From a virus, in the IMG/VR virus record IMGVR_UViG_3300031539_000263, positions 1 to 27,045 of that record: a stretch of DNA of 27,045 nt. One strand, 5' to 3'. Shown piece by piece: positions 7,512 to 15,812 of this stretch. Both the position numbers and the translations under genes were made by a program. The notes under the pieces were generated by a model, which was given only the letters and a program-made list of their open reading frames with translations, ran no database searches and was not told the origin of the DNA. Positions within the stretch are counted from its first letter, which is position 1. Every line of letters begins with the position of its first letter.

Positions 7512-7917
7512 TGAAGTATGCGAAGAATATAATGACAGTCAAGTAAGTTCGGAATTACCATTCAAATGCATGTGCCCGCCGGGATGGGGATGGAAAATTA
7601 AAAACGAAGAGCCGGACGTGGTGCAAGCTCTACGGCATAATAAGGGTAAACCCCAATTGACCTATGTGCTGTCCGCACCAGCGGCTTGTGTGCAAATAGC
7701 CACTGTGATGGAAGTGGGGAGGCAGAAGTATGAATTGGACAACTGGAAGAAGGGATTTGACAAGAAGGAAGGTTTGGACTCTGTTCTACGTCACATTATG
7801 GCTCACCTGAATGGGCACGTCTATGACCCCGAAACCGAGTTACGGCACCTGTCCTTGGCGTTGGCTGGGTTACTTATGTATGTGGATAATGAGGTATTAG
7901 ACCGAAACCACGACTAA
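7501..7917 (+). CDS. Second dNTP diphosphohydrolase-like protein (DUF5664 / dATP/dGTP diphosphohydrolase N-terminal type)
   Basis: 138 residues, with AAGGAG just upstream of ATG 7501 and an 11-base overlap with the nuclease gene. Residues 1-40 are variable with several Cys and CPPGWGW. The conserved part begins at RHNKGKPQL (45-53), continues with GRQKYELDNWKKG (73-85), LRHIMAHLNG (96-105) and DPETELRHLSLALAGL (109-124). This matches a family I know as DUF5664, now linked to dATP/dGTP diphosphohydrolase; its helices carry acidic and His residues in a MazG-like arrangement. It is the last gene of the operon, and the terminator hairpin begins at its stop codon. It may share or divide nucleotide duties with MazZ. 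Family call good, exact substrate unknown. Confidence 0.72.
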   Translation: MKHSEVCEEYNDSQVSSELPFKCMCPPGWGWKIKNEEPDVVQALRHNKGKPQLTYVLSAPAACVQIATVMEVGRQKYELDNWKKGFDKKEGLDSVLRHIMAHLNGHVYDPETELRHLSLALAGLLMYVDNEVLDRNHD

Positions 7918-7943
7918 AAAAGACCGGGGGTATAAGCCCCCGG
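7916..7943 (-). terminator. Rho-independent terminator at the convergence of the two operons
   Basis: Stem CCGGGGG (7924-7930) with CCCCCGG (7937-7943), 6-base loop. Read on the minus strand the stem is followed by TC and six Ts (7921-7916), a proper terminator for the late genes. Read on the plus strand there is no T run after the stem, so it would stop the early operon only weakly. Confidence 0.85.
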
Positions 7944-7968
7944 CCAAATCCCTAGGCGCGGGAGGAAG

Positions 7969-8346
7969 TTACTTTTTGAATGTGGTTGCTACTTTTTCAG
8001 CGGACCGACCGACTACATAACCGCCGACACCGACCATAACAATATCAAGTAGACCGTTGATACTGGATTCGGTGAGGTTAGGGGCAGTGAACCCAAACCA
8101 ATACATACCAACTAAAAATGCAAACCATACCATCAACATCGGTCGCCAGTTACGTTGCAACCAGCCCCCGCTAGCCTCAGCAACGATAATGTCGCGTTGC
8201 GCCTCAATTAGTTTGGTGTCCAGATTCAACATGGCATTGTTGATTTCAGCCTTTAACGTCATAGCCAAGGTCTTATCTGGTACCGCTTTGTCAATAATGT
8301 TAAGGATGGGCGAAGCCACCATCTTAATCAAATCCAATGGATTCAT
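7969..8346 (-). CDS. Holin (3TM / GTA-holin-like family)
   Basis: 125 residues. The N-terminal half is helical and amphipathic, then comes GGWLQRNWRPMLM, which is characteristic of the phage Holin_3TMs family. Two clear membrane segments follow (about 69-87, ending MYWFGF, and 97-113, with VMVGVGGYVVG), and the C-terminus is basic (TTFKK). Holins form the inner-membrane lesion that releases the endolysin at the time of lysis. It is the last late gene, its start overlaps the endolysin stop by four bases, and the convergent terminator lies behind it. Confidence 0.85.
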   Translation of the reverse strand: MNPLDLIKMVASPILNIIDKAVPDKTLAMTLKAEINNAMLNLDTKLIEAQRDIIVAEASGGWLQRNWRPMLMVWFAFLVGMYWFGFTAPNLTESSINGLLDIVMVGVGGYVVGRSAEKVATTFKK

Positions 8347-8690
8347 ACCGCGTACCCCTTATATCGTCGTGAATAGTGGTTTCCGTCTCGCCGTTTAAAG
8401 TCGCCGCCCCACACATTGTCAGGATGTAACGACTTCCAATATTTACCGAGTTCTACATGGTCACTTGATTCAGCCATATATTGGCCATCCCGGAAGAGAT
8501 TCAAATCAGCCGCTAGTTTACGAAGGTGGTTGGAGTCTGCAATACCTTTACCCGAATCCACATTCCACTGTGCTTGCTCCTTCGACCGAAGGACTTCACC
8601 CATCCGGATAGCATACCCTTGGGCATACGCCCACAATATCAGCATAGCCAAATCGCGTGAAAATTCTTCTTGTGTCTCGCCTAATGTCAT
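8343..8690 (-). CDS. Endolysin, M15-family L-alanyl-D-glutamate / D,D-peptidase
   Basis: 115 residues, with a zinc-peptidase pattern: DSNHLRKLAADLNLF gives S53, H55 and D62, and GGDFKRRDGNHYS gives His105, the third ligand. The N-terminal MTLGETQEEFSRDLAMLILWA with GYAIRMGEVLRS is usual for phage M15 endolysins of about 120-140 residues. It cleaves the peptide cross-links of peptidoglycan. There is no signal peptide, so it needs the neighbouring holin. It overlaps the upstream and downstream genes by four bases each (ATGA type). Confidence 0.87.
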   Translation of the reverse strand: MTLGETQEEFSRDLAMLILWAYAQGYAIRMGEVLRSKEQAQWNVDSGKGIADSNHLRKLAADLNLFRDGQYMAESSDHVELGKYWKSLHPDNVWGGDFKRRDGNHYSRRYKGYAV

Positions 8691-9007
8691 GGTTCTACAC
8701 TATTAAATAGTTCAAGAGATAATTTATTCCGGCGATCGAGCCAGAATTCATATTGGGATTCCTCTGCTCTGGTCCAGCGGTCCCCCTTATCCTCTTTCAT
8801 CAACGCCATCTCTTGGCATTTACCATCCGCTATGAGATACTGAACCGCAGCGTCGACTTGTGCAATTTCTGTCGATACTTTCTGAAGTTCGTCCTTATGA
8901 ACAAGATCAGCAGACCAAGCTGTGACCATGTTGATTCCGCCTATAGTCAGTGCAGTAACCATTGTGACTGCTATAGTCCATAGCAACTTTTTAGCTTGTG
9001 TGTCCAT
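8687..9007 (-). CDS. Small one-TM lysis-region protein (candidate i-spanin or lysis accessory)
   Basis: 106 residues. One N-terminal membrane helix (about 8-30) is followed by a polar, partly heptad-like segment (about 36-62) and a charged C-terminal helix. There is no lipobox. It is the first gene of the lysis cassette, with a strong AAGGAG before its start. An N-terminal anchor with a periplasmic helical domain in a lysis cassette fits an inner-membrane spanin (Rz-like). I could not find an obvious outer-membrane lipoprotein partner, so an antiholin or other accessory role is equally possible. Confidence 0.55.
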   Translation of the reverse strand: MDTQAKKLLWTIAVTMVTALTIGGINMVTAWSADLVHKDELQKVSTEIAQVDAAVQYLIADGKCQEMALMKEDKGDRWTRAEESQYEFWLDRRNKLSLELFNSVEP

Positions 9008-9016
9008 TATATCTCC

Positions 9017-12000
9017 TTATAATTCTGGCTGCGGCATCGTGCCTGATGTTTCAGCGCCCTCTCTAGGCTGCTTGAACACGTACTCCGGAAATTTATTTAC
9101 TAACATAGGGTCAATCGCATCGCTATTATATTTCTCTACAGCGAGTTCGTTTAACAGTTGACCTGCGCGTTCCATTTCAAACGGCAATTTAAGCTTAATG
9201 ACTTTATTTTCATATAGCCGCTTACCGCTGCGCGTGTATTGATCAGTAGGCACCCGTACTGTTATTTCATCTTTGCCCGCTAAGTACTCATGCAAGAATG
9301 TTTGGCGTGTCATTTTATCGGCTGATTGTATAGTCTCAGATATGCGTTGTGCTGCCAATGAGTTTGGTCCATGAATTTGATCGTCACTGGTATAATTTGA
9401 ATACTCACCGTCTATAAATCGATCCATGAACTCTTTACGGTTCTTGCCAATAGCTATCTTATAAGCAGTATATACCCAACCCTCATCATCCAACGCAGAA
9501 AGGTTCAAACTAACAGTAAGCCCATTGGGGGAAGGTAGTGATATTGTATGTCCCGGTTCGGGTATAGGAACCTGAGCATACAGTATGGCTGAAGTAGCTG
9601 GGTCTACTTTGGCCTCATTAACCTCAATCGGAACCAAAGAACGCCACAATGGGGTACCACCCTTGACTTGTACCGTACCATCCCATAGTATTTTAGGGGC
9701 TACATCTCTAGAGGTAAGGGGTAATGCATTCCACAACTGATTAGTCATACGTTGCCAAGCCATAGTCCCAAACGAACTCTCCGGATTCATGGCCGCAGTA
9801 CGCACCACAGGATCTGTTGCTTCTCTTACGTCGCGTGTTACGTTGGGTATGACATAGGAACCGACACTGGCAGCTAATATAGAAGCACCGTACTTAAGGT
9901 TATTATCCTTAACCGCTGTTAAAAATTGTGATACTGTGTTAATTGACGATCTGTCAATCGCCATATCCGCAACTTCAAATATACCGGATGCAACAACACT
10001 AGTCATTTCCTCTGGATTTTCAGCATAAGAGAACGCATCAAGACCAGTGGCCATTATGTTAAGTGTCATAGCCCACGGGTCAACGCGATCTAACTTAACC
10101 CACGTATCGCCAATTCTAACGGAGTTATTGCGAATACCCAAGGCTTCACGGGTCCGATTCACGTCCCAAGATGGGTGACCTTCACCGGCTATCTTGCCAT
10201 CCTCATATAGCATATCCACGTACGCCCACAGGCCAGCGGCGATAGTCAATCGGGTAATAGCATCAGCCCGTTCAGTTGGGGTACCCTTAGCTATAGCTTT
10301 ATATGTTGGGCCACTTATTCCTGCATGTTGACCGGCGTAACCCATAATGTTCATAGGGGATCGCACAAATGGCATAAGGGTTTGGAAGAATATAGAAGAA
10401 TTCTGTAGATTAGATAAAGAAGTAGCCAACCCAGCCCATAGGGAACCATAAACGTCCTCAGGGTTATTGGTAAACGTCATACGTTGGGCCTGTAAGTTAG
10501 CCGCGTTGACCATACCCTCACTTGGGTTATTAACCCAATAGTCCATCCGCTGGTTGAAGTCCCAATCATCAGGAACACGGAAACCCCGTCCATCAGTCGG
10601 CTGCGCTAATGTTCTAGCTTTAACCTCTGCTTGGCCGTACAAGTGCCCATTAAATGCCCATGTTTTAAATACAGCATCTGACGCTTCCAACAATCGAACC
10701 GGTGAAGTTATTACCTTACCGCCAAAATATTCCGGCACAGCATGGGGGTCATATCGCAAGCCTGCTTCAACGGACACCTTGCCGCCATAAGCTATGGGAC
10801 TATCCGGTATTATGCCCCCTTCCATGATTATAGCAAACTTACTGAGCGCATCACCAGTTGACCCAAACATGCCCATAGTAGAGTTTTTCCACCCGGCCAA
10901 AGTCATTCGCTGGGCTTCCTCCTCAGGGGCTACCTTAAGTCTCATTGATGGTATCTTACGAATGCCCCTTCTAGCGTAAAATTCCATGTTGGTAACGGCT
11001 ATTTTGCCTGCAGCAACAAATATTTGCTCATTGATAGCTACACCAAGGTTGCCTATATTGTTAGCTACATGCGTACGCCATGACTTCAACATGAAGTTGT
11101 AACGTATTGCCATCAATTCCTGGATGCTCTTTTGGAGCGTATCCTTACCGACACGATCACTGACTGACGCAGCTGAACCGTCACCCTCAGCCACTAATTT
11201 TACATGTTGCAATACCCCTCTATTGCCAGACATATCCCTAACATAGTTACGAATCATTTCAGCTGCATGCATTGGGTTCATGCCATCAACGTAACCTTGG
11301 AATTGACTAAATTGCCCCACAGGGCCAGTGGAAACACCGGATAGCAATGCCTCAGTAGCAGAAAACCGTGATCGCATAATGGTCCACATGACAATTTCAT
11401 CAGGTGTGATATCGTTACGGGATTTAATGTCATTAGCAAATCGATGCATTTGCAGTGACTGATCCTCAAGCATGTTGAAGAGAATGCCAACTTCTGTATT
11501 AGACCAATAACGGCTGATGCCGCCTTTAACTGTTGAACCCCCTGCCTCAGTTGTTATACGTTTGCGCTTCTTGTGTAAGTAATTTTCCAGTGCTACACGC
11601 TCAACCTCATCCTCGGCTGAAATGTGGGGCATCCTATAGCCTTTAGTACGCTTGCGGGTTGCTATTTCCTTTGCTATCTTGCCCACAGCGGTCGACATTG
11701 ACGACATAAAGAAATGTTTAGGATTAGTTGAATGATCAGGTGCAACTGGAACCCAACTAGTATCAGTTCTTGTACCGGGGCGATTCGACCTATTCCGGAT
11801 TCTAGCTAAAATAGACATTGTGCGGGTCGGCATAGGTGTAGCTGTCGATTTATCCATAGCCATGCGATCGGCTTGCCTATCAACCTGTTTCGATTTGATA
11901 TCAACCTGTTGGGCTATCTTTTCATCGGCATCAAGCTGTGCTCTCTGTTGTACCTGTTCAAGCGCACGTTGACTTTGTATTTGGTTTTTAGCATTGTCAT

Positions 12001-13498
12001 ACTGACGGTTCAACATCTTCTCATAAACAGTAGACTCATAATCAGGTGTGCGCCCGCGTTCCAAATACCAATCATCCGCCTCTTCAATAGCCTGTGCCCA
12101 AGCCGCCTCTTCTTCGTGAGGTTCCAATGGTACCTTGTCCTTAGGCACTTTCTCAGATAAGATACGGGCTTGGGCCTTAACTAGACGCTCTTGGTATTCC
12201 GGCGATCCGTAAGGAGGCTCTTGATCACGCATTACATAATAATCATCAACCTCGGCCACGGCTTTATTAATTGCCTCTGTATTACGGGTTACGGGCTTAC
12301 GCCCCTTCACCGGTTTGGTAAGTGATCCAGCCCGTACTTTGGTAATAACGCCATCAACAGCGCGAACTTCAATCCAGCCATGACCCTTGCCAGCTACAGT
12401 AAAGATGCCCTCACGACCTTCAACACTGACCTTGGTGTCAGGCACTGTTAAATCGGTGCGACTCTCATCATTGGCAATCATATCCTCTGGGTCGACTTCC
12501 CGACGTGCGGGCAAGTGACTATTACGACCGCCACGCCCCTTCCATTTAGCGGCAGCCAATCCAAAGGCACCACCTAATGTCATGCCGAAGATTGCACCCG
12601 CAGCAGCACCGGTCGCACCCGTCGTCGCGACACGCCCATAGTCCATCTCGTCACGCGTCCCGGCACTCTTCTCTGCGCTCTGTCGCGTCGCTTCCACTCC
12701 GGCGGATACTAGGCCCCCCTCGGACGCGCCAGCGGCAGCGAGGCCACTCCCGGCCTGTATCAATCTCTTTGATCCCTCGGTCTTAATAGAATCCTTGAGC
12801 TTTGATTTGGCGAACTGAGTCATAACTTTACCGGCAGTCCATTTGCCGACACCCAACCCAATATATGTAGTAGGGTCCGCCGCAATGCCGCCAATCGCCC
12901 GCCAGAATGAATCACTATTCCACTCGGTCTGGTCATATATGTCAAGCATCTTAGTTAAGGCTTGTGCGTACTCAGTACCGTATTTTGCTGGGTTATATAG
13001 ACCGAGTTTAATAGTGTTAGGTATATTCCAATTGAAATCAGACACCATATCTAATCCCATCTCTGATAATTCTTGGTCTGTACCGTCGAAATCTTCACCG
13101 TTATAGATTTTGAACATAGAACGGGCAGAATCCAACCATTCTGGGTTAGTTGTGAGGTCGGACTCTTGCATTAAAGTAGTATCTGCTTCTTCTACCCTTT
13201 TATCCTCTGTGGCTTCCCCTTTCAATTGGGCCAAAGTCTTAGCTTCATAGTCATTGGGCTGGGCATCGCCCTTTAGTTGCATAGCCTTATATTCTTCCTG
13301 CGCTTCGGGCACCATCAACAGTTCTGGGTTACTGGACCCGGCAAATACAGTAGCGGATTCGGTGGCACTTAAATTATCCCTTGCTCCGGTCGCAGTTTCC
13401 CATTCCTTTTGCTCGTCACTCTCAGGCATAATCTGGCTAGCTTGGCGCTTGTCTTTATCGTCGGCTACTTGTATCCGATAGGACTTAAAATCTTTCAT
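9017..13498 (-). CDS. Large internal virion / DNA ejection protein (T7 gp16-like position)
   Basis: 1,493 residues, the largest gene in the window. It follows two other ejection-protein candidates and precedes lysis, the place of gp16 in T7-like phages. The N-terminal region is acidic. Residues about 245-320 are Ala/Gly-rich and membrane-prone (GATGAAAGAIFGMTLGGAF). Residues about 405-510 hold an imperfect duplication of a roughly 40-residue unit. A Gln-rich coiled coil follows (about 515-565). The C-terminal half is helical and polar. I do not see a lytic transglycosylase EGL or peptidase motif, unlike the N-terminus of T7 gp16. It probably forms part of the trans-envelope channel during DNA entry. 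It overlaps the gene before it by four bases (ATGA). Confidence 0.75.
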   Translation of the reverse strand: MKDFKSYRIQVADDKDKRQASQIMPESDEQKEWETATGARDNLSATESATVFAGSSNPELLMVPEAQEEYKAMQLKGDAQPNDYEAKTLAQLKGEATEDKRVEEADTTLMQESDLTTNPEWLDSARSMFKIYNGEDFDGTDQELSEMGLDMVSDFNWNIPNTIKLGLYNPAKYGTEYAQALTKMLDIYDQTEWNSDSFWRAIGGIAADPTTYIGLGVGKWTAGKVMTQFAKSKLKDSIKTEGSKRLIQAGSGLAAAGASEGGLVSAGVEATRQSAEKSAGTRDEMDYGRVATTGATGAAAGAIFGMTLGGAFGLAAAKWKGRGGRNSHLPARREVDPEDMIANDESRTDLTVPDTKVSVEGREGIFTVAGKGHGWIEVRAVDGVITKVRAGSLTKPVKGRKPVTRNTEAINKAVAEVDDYYVMRDQEPPYGSPEYQERLVKAQARILSEKVPKDKVPLEPHEEEAAWAQAIEEADDWYLERGRTPDYESTVYEKMLNRQYDNAKNQIQSQRALEQVQQRAQLDADEKIAQQVDIKSKQVDRQADRMAMDKSTATPMPTRTMSILARIRNRSNRPGTRTDTSWVPVAPDHSTNPKHFFMSSMSTAVGKIAKEIATRKRTKGYRMPHISAEDEVERVALENYLHKKRKRITTEAGGSTVKGGISRYWSNTEVGILFNMLEDQSLQMHRFANDIKSRNDITPDEIVMWTIMRSRFSATEALLSGVSTGPVGQFSQFQGYVDGMNPMHAAEMIRNYVRDMSGNRGVLQHVKLVAEGDGSAASVSDRVGKDTLQKSIQELMAIRYNFMLKSWRTHVANNIGNLGVAINEQIFVAAGKIAVTNMEFYARRGIRKIPSMRLKVAPEEEAQRMTLAGWKNSTMGMFGSTGDALSKFAIIMEGGIIPDSPIAYGGKVSVEAGLRYDPHAVPEYFGGKVITSPVRLLEASDAVFKTWAFNGHLYGQAEVKARTLAQPTDGRGFRVPDDWDFNQRMDYWVNNPSEGMVNAANLQAQRMTFTNNPEDVYGSLWAGLATSLSNLQNSSIFFQTLMPFVRSPMNIMGYAGQHAGISGPTYKAIAKGTPTERADAITRLTIAAGLWAYVDMLYEDGKIAGEGHPSWDVNRTREALGIRNNSVRIGDTWVKLDRVDPWAMTLNIMATGLDAFSYAENPEEMTSVVASGIFEVADMAIDRSSINTVSQFLTAVKDNNLKYGASILAASVGSYVIPNVTRDVREATDPVVRTAAMNPESSFGTMAWQRMTNQLWNALPLTSRDVAPKILWDGTVQVKGGTPLWRSLVPIEVNEAKVDPATSAILYAQVPIPEPGHTISLPSPNGLTVSLNLSALDDEGWVYTAYKIAIGKNRKEFMDRFIDGEYSNYTSDDQIHGPNSLAAQRISETIQSADKMTRQTFLHEYLAGKDEITVRVPTDQYTRSGKRLYENKVIKLKLPFEMERAGQLLNELAVEKYNSDAIDPMLVNKFPEYVFKQPREGAETSGTMPQPEL

Positions 13499-15252
13499 CG
13501 GTCGCTCCCGTCCATCTTTAAGAATAGACTAAATTCTGTCGCAGGCTCAAGGCCCATTAGCACCTCAATAGGTACGCCTATTCCTTCTTCCATTATGTTC
13601 CATTGATAATCATCAAGCATAGCTTGGGCTTGAACATCAGTTAAGTTATTTTCATTAGCGAAAGTAGCCATTATCTGATATGACATTTCATGGTCACCCG
13701 CCTTTATAGCAGAAGCCAACGTGATAGGGCCAGCATAGGGGGTACCCAAATCTATAGCTATATCTTTTAACCCCGGCTGGTGCTGGTAAAACTGAGTTTC
13801 TTTAGGCACATATAACTTTGAAGTAAAAGCCACGAAAGTAGCAGGTAAGTAATTACCATCTTTATCCTTTAAGATGCCACCTACATTTGAGTATCTATCC
13901 TTATTCTTCTCAATGAACTCACGGGGATTAGCATCAGTACCCGCATCAGCCATGTAATCATCGAAATCACCTAAAAATCTATAAAATGCGCGGGATTGAG
14001 CCGTATTACCTACAATACCCGCTTCAACAATTGATGGGTCTGCGCCCACAGCAGCCGCCATTTGCCGCTTATAATTAGTGGCGACAGAGTTGGTAATAGT
14101 CTTATCGTATGTGGTCTGGTTAAAGGCCATGGCCGCATTATAGGTTTCATTGTCAATTATACCTTCGCCACGGAGTTGATATAATTGATTCTCAATCTGG
14201 ACCTTCCGCATATCCGTGGTTGCTTCTTCAAGTATAGTACCATAGGAATTGCGAATTTTAGCTTCCAAGCTTTGTTGCATGGTCTTATCATTGCCGGGGC
14301 TACCGGCATTGGACCTCATAAGCGCACGAAGCTGTGTTACCTCTGGGCGGGCTATTTCATCATGTTGATATCGCCCTACAATGATATCATCAGTAAGTGT
14401 TCCTGCCACTGCCATGCCTTCAAGTTCAGTAAAGTTCGTGTTGTAACGTTCTTGGTCATATCCCTTAAGGATGCCCCGCTGTCTATTGATATCCCCTTGT
14501 ACCTGTCGACGGGCTTCGACGCTGATTTCCGTATCCGAGGTTAATCGATCCTGTATTAAATCTAAATAAGATTCCTCAACTGACGTACCAATATCAGTGA
14601 AGTAATTATCCACATGTATCTGATCAACGCCCTGTATGAACATTTCACTGGCCCATACAGGGTCCAATCCGCGTTCCAATCCACGATTCAGTACTTCACT
14701 TAATTCAACAGGGTTGCCGGTCTTTATAGCCACTTCAACCGCAGACGTGGTAGAAGCTTGTAGCTCCTGACTAAGTTTCTTATATTGGACCTCAACCGCC
14801 TTAGCCGAACCGGGGTTTTGATATTGAGTCTCCAGTGTGCCACGGGCTTGCTCATAAGTATGCCGCCATCCATAGTCTTGATTGGTATACCGCCTAATAA
14901 TTTCATCAGAAGCAGCCTTATGATAATTCGCTATGTATTTACCCGGAGCCACAACCCTGCCGGTACCTTCAATTTCATAAGTTTCGGATTCGTCGACTTC
15001 AATACCTTGAGCCTGGAGTTCAGACACCATGAAATACGGAGACTCAGCGATACGAACATCAAGCTGCTTTAGCTCGCCCCCGGCATCAGCCACAGTATTA
15101 TTATACTGGATCTCTTTCTCCATTGCGGCGTTCTGAGCCGCAACCCTTACTAAAGTCGCTGCACCCTCTTTTGCTATCTCATTGACTCGATTATACTCGC
15201 CTCTCGTATCAAGGGGAGTTAAATTCGCGATTGGTAATGGAGGAAGTCTCAT
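13495..15252 (-). CDS. Internal virion protein (T7 gp15-like position)
   Basis: 585 residues, mostly predicted helical, with no signal peptide or membrane segment. The start MRLPPLPIANLTPLD is followed by long helices rich in Gln, Glu and Ala (EGAATLVRVAAQNAAMEK). It sits between a small Gly-rich protein and the giant ejection protein, matching the 14-15-16 order of T7-like internal core proteins. It shares a TAATG junction with the gene upstream. Assigned by position, size and composition rather than a recognised motif. Confidence 0.7.
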   Translation of the reverse strand: MRLPPLPIANLTPLDTRGEYNRVNEIAKEGAATLVRVAAQNAAMEKEIQYNNTVADAGGELKQLDVRIAESPYFMVSELQAQGIEVDESETYEIEGTGRVVAPGKYIANYHKAASDEIIRRYTNQDYGWRHTYEQARGTLETQYQNPGSAKAVEVQYKKLSQELQASTTSAVEVAIKTGNPVELSEVLNRGLERGLDPVWASEMFIQGVDQIHVDNYFTDIGTSVEESYLDLIQDRLTSDTEISVEARRQVQGDINRQRGILKGYDQERYNTNFTELEGMAVAGTLTDDIIVGRYQHDEIARPEVTQLRALMRSNAGSPGNDKTMQQSLEAKIRNSYGTILEEATTDMRKVQIENQLYQLRGEGIIDNETYNAAMAFNQTTYDKTITNSVATNYKRQMAAAVGADPSIVEAGIVGNTAQSRAFYRFLGDFDDYMADAGTDANPREFIEKNKDRYSNVGGILKDKDGNYLPATFVAFTSKLYVPKETQFYQHQPGLKDIAIDLGTPYAGPITLASAIKAGDHEMSYQIMATFANENNLTDVQAQAMLDDYQWNIMEEGIGVPIEVLMGLEPATEFSLFLKMDGSDR

Positions 15253-15812
15253 TACGCACCGCCCGCCATTCCGCCAATCGCGCCACCCACTTGTGCTCCC
15301 ATAGGACCGCCAACAACGCCGCCAACAACTGTGCCAACTAATTTAAATACGCCAGCCTTAACAGCTTTTTTAGCTTCTTTCTTCATTTGCTCGGCGCGAC
15401 GTAATTCAGCATCACGTATTGTAGCTGCCGCCAAAGTACCGCGCTGATTATATTGACGCTCGTAGCTTTGCCCGGTTCCGATATCGGTCCGAACATTTTC
15501 ACCTGCGACCTGTGTCTTAATATCAGAAGAGGCTTGATCTACGGCGAATTTTTGTTGGCCGTAATTAAACAAAGCAGCAGCACGAATTTCCTTAGCCGTG
15601 TTCTTAGCAGCTTTGTAATTCTTAATATCAGCAAACCAATCAGTAGCAGCACTAGCAATTCCAGCACCCACTTGGCCAGCTTGACCGGGCGTAGGGCCTG
15701 ATGCCGGTTTGCTGAAATAACCACCCCCCAAAGCTTGTGAGGGGCTTGCTCCACTGGAACGAGCCATGCCGTAACCATATTTCTGGCCAACACTGCTTGC
15801 TTGAACTTTCAC
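15252..15812 (-). CDS. Small internal virion protein (T7 gp14-like)
   Basis: 186 residues. A Gly/Ser/Pro-rich N-terminus (about 1-55) is followed by a central helix (about 60-140, Ala, Gln and Arg rich) and a C-terminal Gly/Ala/Val membrane-active stretch (VGTVVGGVVGGPMGAQVGGA). This build is typical of gp14-type ejection proteins that enter the host outer membrane. GTG start with AGGAG upstream; the start directly follows the tail protein's stop codon. Confidence 0.75.
   Translation of the reverse strand: MKVQASSVGQKYGYGMARSSGASPSQALGGGYFSKPASGPTPGQAGQVGAGIASAATDWFADIKNYKAAKNTAKEIRAAALFNYGQQKFAVDQASSDIKTQVAGENVRTDIGTGQSYERQYNQRGTLAAATIRDAELRRAEQMKKEAKKAVKAGVFKLVGTVVGGVVGGPMGAQVGGAIGGMAGGA

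Noticed and set aside
7916-7943. Fully bidirectional terminator
   Set aside because: Only the minus-strand reading has a T run after the stem; the plus-strand reading continues CCAAATCC.
9017-13498. Lytic transglycosylase or peptidase domain in the giant ejection protein
   Set aside because: I looked for the N-terminal goose-lysozyme/SLT-type signature of T7 gp16 and saw no convincing match.
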